Shown: in pieces, positions 59,533-64,000 of the stretch
Position numbering within the stretch: the stretch's first letter is position 1
Layout: each line of letters begins with the position of its first letter
Source: Chamaecrista fasciculata
Lineage: Eukaryota > Streptophyta > Magnoliopsida > Fabales > Fabaceae
Assembly: GCA_003254925.1 (NCBI GenBank)
Contig: QANZ01014758.1
Location: 16,593-80,592, forward strand
Length of the DNA: 64,000 nucleotides
Direction: 5' to 3'
Made by a program: the position numbers and the translations under genes
The notes under the pieces: generated by a model
What the model saw: only the letters and a program-made list of their open reading frames with translations
Told to the model about the DNA's origin: nothing
Database searches by the model: none

Positions 59533-60405
59533 AACTTCAAAACTAGTGTCTAGTTATTCCAATGGCCAACTTTCTCATTATATAGTCTGACTGTGAAGTT
59601 ACATCCACTAGCAAAAACTATAGTCTATGTTTCTGCTTTTGTAGTTCTATACAATGTTGTTTATTCATTCTTTGTAGCGGTTGAATTTTCATTTTGTTGG
59701 GCAACTGACAGTAAATAGGTAAAACTAGTATTCAGAAATGTGTGTGTTTTCCCTTTTTCTTTAGATACTTAGATAAACACTTTCAGATACTTTAGAAAAA
59801 TTGACTTTCAAGAGCATTTTACTAGTACACGATGTACAGTATTATAAATGCAGAGATGGTTATTCCCAATATCTGAAGCAGAAACTTTGTTCATGAGCAA
59901 ACCACAATTGAGAAAGATCATTTGGTGGAGAATCTCATAATCAAAATGCCAAAAGTTAAAGATATCTTATAATGATGGGGAAAAGAAGGCATGGAAAGAA
60001 ATGTAGCTGCCTGATGAATAATTTTAGGACCGATAAAGTGATAATTTATTCTTAAATAGAATTTTAAATGTTTTTATTTGTTCCATATTATGTGAATTCA
60101 AATTGTACATGTTTTACTTCATATCTTTCCAACAAAGAGTTTACTTAAATTTCCTATTAGATCTTGAAGTAAACTGTTTTCGTATTGAGTTAATCATTTT
60201 TTGTTATTGAAACCCTTGAATTTTTATAAGAAGCAAAATTCTTTCGCTTCGTGTCTTGGATTAAACGACTTCTATATTTTATGATTGTGAGAGAATGATC
60301 TTGACATCTTAAAAAAATATTGAATTAATATGCTCTTTTAAAAAGAAGGATAGTCTAACATGCAATTATAACCATTAATGTGATAAAGTAGTGTTAAATA
60401 ATGAA
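59533..60405. other. 3' flank of the COPI-associated gene
   Basis: It holds the 3' UTR and AT-rich intergenic sequence. I see no gene or element. Confidence 0.5.
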
Positions 60406-60546
60406 GGCTTAAGTGCACTTTTGGTCCCATAACTATGATAAAGATTTCATTTTGGTCCCATAACTTTTTTTGTTGCAATTTTGGTCCCATAACTATGACA
60501 AAGGTTTCATTTTGGTCCCATAACTTTTTTTGTTGCAATTTTGGTC
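60406..60546. mobile_element. Left end of a Mutator-type foldback element, cut by an N
   Basis: GGCTTAAGTGCACTTTTGG with GTCC is identical to the terminus at 49319. Inside, a block of about 66 bp (CATAACTATGA...TTGTTGCAATTTTGGTCC) occurs twice in tandem. The element stops at N 60547 with no right arm, so the palindrome was probably lost in assembly. Confidence 0.7.
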
Positions 60547-60547
60547 N

Positions 60548-61026
60548 TGTCCAGTTGGCATATCAAATCCACGTGTCATATTCATTCCATATGACAATCA
60601 TTTAGTGGAATCGATTATGCCATGCAGGAGACACGCAGAAGCCAAGTCAGATTAGACGGTGGGCCTCATGCCACGTAGGAGTCAAATGGCATGAAATGAG
60701 CTATGCTTCTCCTTATTATATCATAGAGAATAGATTTAATTTTCCATCATTGGATCACCTTTTATGGGGTTAAATCATCCTATTTTTTTTTTTACCATTT
60801 TCTATTTTATTTAAGATGACAACAAGAGAAAGAAAAAGCCAAAAAAAAAGTTGTTAGGACAATATAGTTTTCAATATTAATATCCATCTTTTATATTTTT
60901 TTTTATTATGATTAGTAATGCAAAACAAATTAAGTAAATTATCAATTTTTGATCCCTGAATTTTATAAGCGTTGATTTGATTTATAATTTATCACTATAC
61001 AATTGAGTCCTAAAATATTGTGACTC
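60548..61026. other. Intergenic
   Basis: AT-rich sequence with several long T runs. Nothing recognised. Confidence 0.5.
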
Positions 61027-61031
61027 GTTGC

Positions 61032-62768
61032 TGTAACATCCCAAATTTTAAAATAAAAATAATATTCTTATACATGTTTTATGTATATGTTTTGGGAGGA
61101 CTTTTATGAAAGAAAATGAAATTGTAGAGGGACTTGGTTGTGAAAGCTATAAAGTTAAAGTGATCAAATTGTAATTTTGGCCAAACTTTAAAATATATGT
61201 ATAAGACAAGAAAAGAAGGGCCACGTCTGTCTTTAGTTGGTAGAATATATATATATATTGGTGCAAGGGTGGAAAAATGAGGGCCGTTGCCTATTTTTGG
61301 TCATGAAGATTTTTGTCTTATGTATGTGTGGAAAGGTAATAAAAGGCCACGTTTTGCCATGCTTTTCTAAAGTTGGATTATATTATATTATTTAATGTGT
61401 GTATTGTGTATGCATAAGGATGAAGAAACGTGGCATATGTAATCACAATTTTCATCTATAAATTGCTACTAAGTGATGAAGCAAAATAAGAGAGAAAGAA
61501 GCTGAAAGATAGGCCGAGAGAATGAGAAAGAGAGTCTAAAAATTAGAGGAAGAGAGACCGAAAATGAAACGGTGCACCGATTCGGAAAAACATCCCCCAA
61601 CCTACTCACAAAAATAATCAAGATTTCACGTTTTCCAAGGCAAACAGTAACATTTTTGTTTTTTTTTCACAACAACAATCACATCCAAACACACTTTTAT
61701 TATAATCAAATCACACCTTACTTTTTCTAACTTTTTCTTCCATTTATACCCCTATACAATTTATTAATTTCCTTACTTTTTATCCACCTACCACAATCAT
61801 TACATACCCATTTTAATAATTTCACACAAATAATCAACAATCATCCAAACACCACTACAAAAATAATCAAATTTGATTATAATCAAACCATGATTATAAT
61901 CAAAACAAATTTAAAAAAAAACGGAAACGAACTGACCCTAAGAGAGAGAAAGAAAAGAGAAGAAGCAGAGAAGAAACAGGATAACAATAATACTCGGTGG
62001 AAATTAGGTAGGAAATGGATTCATCTTCTATTTTAATTCTGTATAAGTTTACTTATATTTTTATCTAATGAATATAGTATATGATGTTTTATCTCAAACT
62101 CAATAGCATGAATTATGAGAAATGACCATCTCTCAGAAGTTAGGGATGTGATCTCAAGATGACATACGGAGAGATATGATCATTGGTAAGGGAATGTGAT
62201 CTCAAAGTATGATGGAGATATGATCCTCGGTAAGGGAGGTGATCTCGACGAGAGATATGATCCTTGGTAAGGAAGGTGATCTCGATGGTATGCCGTTTGG
62301 ATCCGGCTAGGGGACGCCTTGGTATACGGTATGACGTACGTATGTACGACGCTATGTAAGACGAATTTATGTATTTGAGCTTGAGAATATGTTTTATATG
62401 AATATGATTATGTGACTTATACAGCTGGACGCATCATGTAATGTTTTTAACCTGTTTCCTTTCCTACTGAGGATTTTCAATTCTCACTCTTATTCATGAT
62501 GTATCCAGATTAACAGGTTGATGAATCAATGTTTAGTTTCCACCTTGTAGAAGTCCGTTCTTAAGGGAGATGTGACGTAGATGGAGTCATTATGGGAACG
62601 TGGGAGTTTTAGTTTAAATAAGAATTAATTATGTACCAATAATTATGTTGTAAATTTGTAATTTAATGATATTATTTAACAAATTTTATTAATAAATGGA
62701 GTTTTATTTATGAGAATTTTGATAATATTTAATTTAAAGTAATATTTAATTAAAGTAGGGGTGTTACA
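61032..62768. mobile_element. Solo LTR, 1737 bp (TSD GTTGC)
   Basis: The ends are TGTAACATCCC (61032-61042) and GGGGTGTTACA (62758-62768), inverted with one mismatch. GTTGC lies directly before (61027-61031) and after (62769-62773), a 5-bp target duplication. The interior has no reverse transcriptase, protease or integrase frame. The length and TGTAACA/TGTTACA ends suggest a Ty3-gypsy-type LTR, but the superfamily is inferred. A block of three or four degenerate repeats of about 50 bp (GATATGATCCTTGGTAAGG type) sits at 62140-62290. Confidence 0.88.
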
Positions 62769-62773
62769 GTTGC

Positions 62774-64000
62774 AATCAAGTTCTTTATGAACCCTCCATC
62801 ATCTGTTAATTGTAGGCCATAGCCATATGTTAAACTTCTTAAGTGACCCTTTAAATACCTATTCCGACAATTAAGTGGCAAGGTCAATAAGGTCAATAGT
62901 CTCATCAAAAAGAAAAAGAAAAAGAAAACAACAAAAATAGGCTCTAAAAGAGTGTTTTATTTATAAACTCCATCTACATTTGTTCAATTTAATTCTCCAT
63001 CATTTGGCAAAATGCTTCATGTCATTGTACAAAATGATCCCCCAAAGTTCAAATTTTTTAAGACTTGTGTGTACAATTAGGTCCCCAAATTATTATGTGG
63101 TAAGAGTATATTCAGAGTTATCTGTTATGTAACAATATGTTCCGCAAATGTAATATATATTTCTATTTTGTCTAAACGGTTGGTCCAGAATTATTTCGTA
63201 GATTTTCTTTTTTGATAACTAATTATTTGGTAGTTGGACACACAAAAAATGTCTTTTCTTTTGGGCTTAACTTTTCGCACATGGTTTATTCATGGGCAGC
63301 GTTTTACACCTGCTCTTGATATCGGTATTCTAGCAAAACACTAAAAAACACAAACATTCATATTATATTAATATATTTTCAAATGTCATATTAAACCATC
63401 AAGGTGAAACTTCATTATTCGTCCATATGAAACATCCTATGAAACTTCCAAAGTCTTTAAAATGCTTGGAAAGCCAAAAGAAAGTCTTCAAGCATGTTTT
63501 AAGGATATGTTTGGATTAAGATTTAAGAAAGAGAAGAGAATGGAGAAGGAGAGAATTGAAACTATTCATTTTGTTTGGAGAGTTGAAAATTGGAGAAGAA
63601 AATAATAAAAGATTTAATTAGTTTGTTTTTGTTTCAAAAGTTTTTTTTTTAAATAAAGGAGAGTTAGTTTTTTTTTTGGGATCAATAAAAGGAATGTTAA
63701 TTAGTTTGTAAATTGTAATAGAGAAAATAAAGACGAATGTCGTTGTCTACTCCGGTCGGAAGCAATCGTTATTAATCTTTGCTGAAAAAATTGCATGTGT
63801 GTTTATGGGTGAGTCTATGATGCAAAGTTGAAATCTTGACATGGGATGCAAAGAATTTTAAACCAATCAAATTTTAACATTTGGAATTAATAACCTGGAA
63901 TAGGTAACCAACAGGTAATCAAAATATTATATATATTTACATCTTATATCCTTAATTTTATAATATTTAAACTTTTAGACTTGAAAGAATTAAAGGCGAG
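62774..64000. other. Intergenic to the right edge
   Basis: AT-rich sequence with GAAAA-type purine runs near 62905-62930 and 63525-63560. There is no gene evidence. A neighbouring gene may start beyond the window. Confidence 0.5.

Noticed and set aside
1..64000. A bacterial-style gene cluster, defence system or CRISPR array
   Set aside because: Every supported gene is a plant nuclear gene with introns or plant-type features; no spaced repeats or operons are present.

Overview
This is a 64 kb stretch of AT-rich nuclear DNA from a dicot plant, most likely a legume. The evidence is plant-type multi-exon genes with AT-rich introns, plastid, mitochondrial and peroxisomal gene families, and a UGT78-type glycosyltransferase with the HCGSNS variant of the PSPG box that I recall from Medicago UGT78G1. 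The species cannot be fixed from sequence alone. I rebuilt nine complete protein-coding genes and one partial gene exon by exon; frames and lengths close exactly in every complete model.

Layout: (1) 62-394 (+), the last two exons of methylmalonate-semialdehyde dehydrogenase. (2) 1439-2800 (-), an intronless UGT78-like flavonoid 3-O-glycosyltransferase whose PSPG box ends in His, suggesting galactosyl transfer. (3) 6360-9194 (+), gamma-glutamyl peptidase, a class I glutamine-amidotransferase fold. (4) 10216-11920 (-), a twin-CX9C CHCHD2/10-like mitochondrial protein. (5) 13538-22389 (-), the 20-exon dynamin DRP3, with one GC-AG intron. (6) 24180-28941 (-), a TIFY-CCT-GATA (ZML-type) transcription factor. 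(7) 31440-37955 (-), a five-KH-domain RNA-binding protein. (8) 41821-49106 (-), the plastid singlet-oxygen sensor EXECUTER1. (9) 51571-54853 (-), beta-ureidopropionase PYD3. (10) 57117-59532 (+), a small COPI-associated/TVP15-like membrane protein. From 10.2 to 54.9 kb all six genes lie on the minus strand.

The space between exons is rich in mobile elements, several defined to the base by target-site duplications (TSDs). They are a 445-bp solo LTR inside a DRP3 intron (TSD ATATG), a 1737-bp solo LTR at 61.0-62.8 kb (TSD GTTGC), a 694-bp hAT-type element in a KH-gene intron (8-bp TSD), and two Mutator-type foldback elements (9-bp TSDs), one about 210 bp upstream of the EXECUTER1 start codon. 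A short LTR followed by a tRNA-Met primer-binding site (TRIM-like), a tRNA-derived SINE-like unit and several MITE-like repeats add to this. Three single N characters mark assembly joins; one is flanked by an almost exact 37/38-bp duplication and looks like an unmerged contig overlap.

Most of the genes are conserved housekeeping genes with no operon-like relation. Two of them, PYD3 and the MMSDH at the left edge, act on the same route (pyrimidine catabolism to beta-alanine and on to malonate semialdehyde). From memory, DRP3A/EXECUTER1 (At4g336xx) and CHCHD/PYD3 (At5g643xx-644xx) are also near-neighbours in Arabidopsis, so the window may keep two interleaved ancestral blocks. I see no convincing undescribed multi-gene system. 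The best leads are the predicted galactosyltransferase, the GC-AG intron, the serial C-terminal exons of the GATA factor, the intronic promoter-like island in DRP3 and the foldback element beside EXECUTER1.
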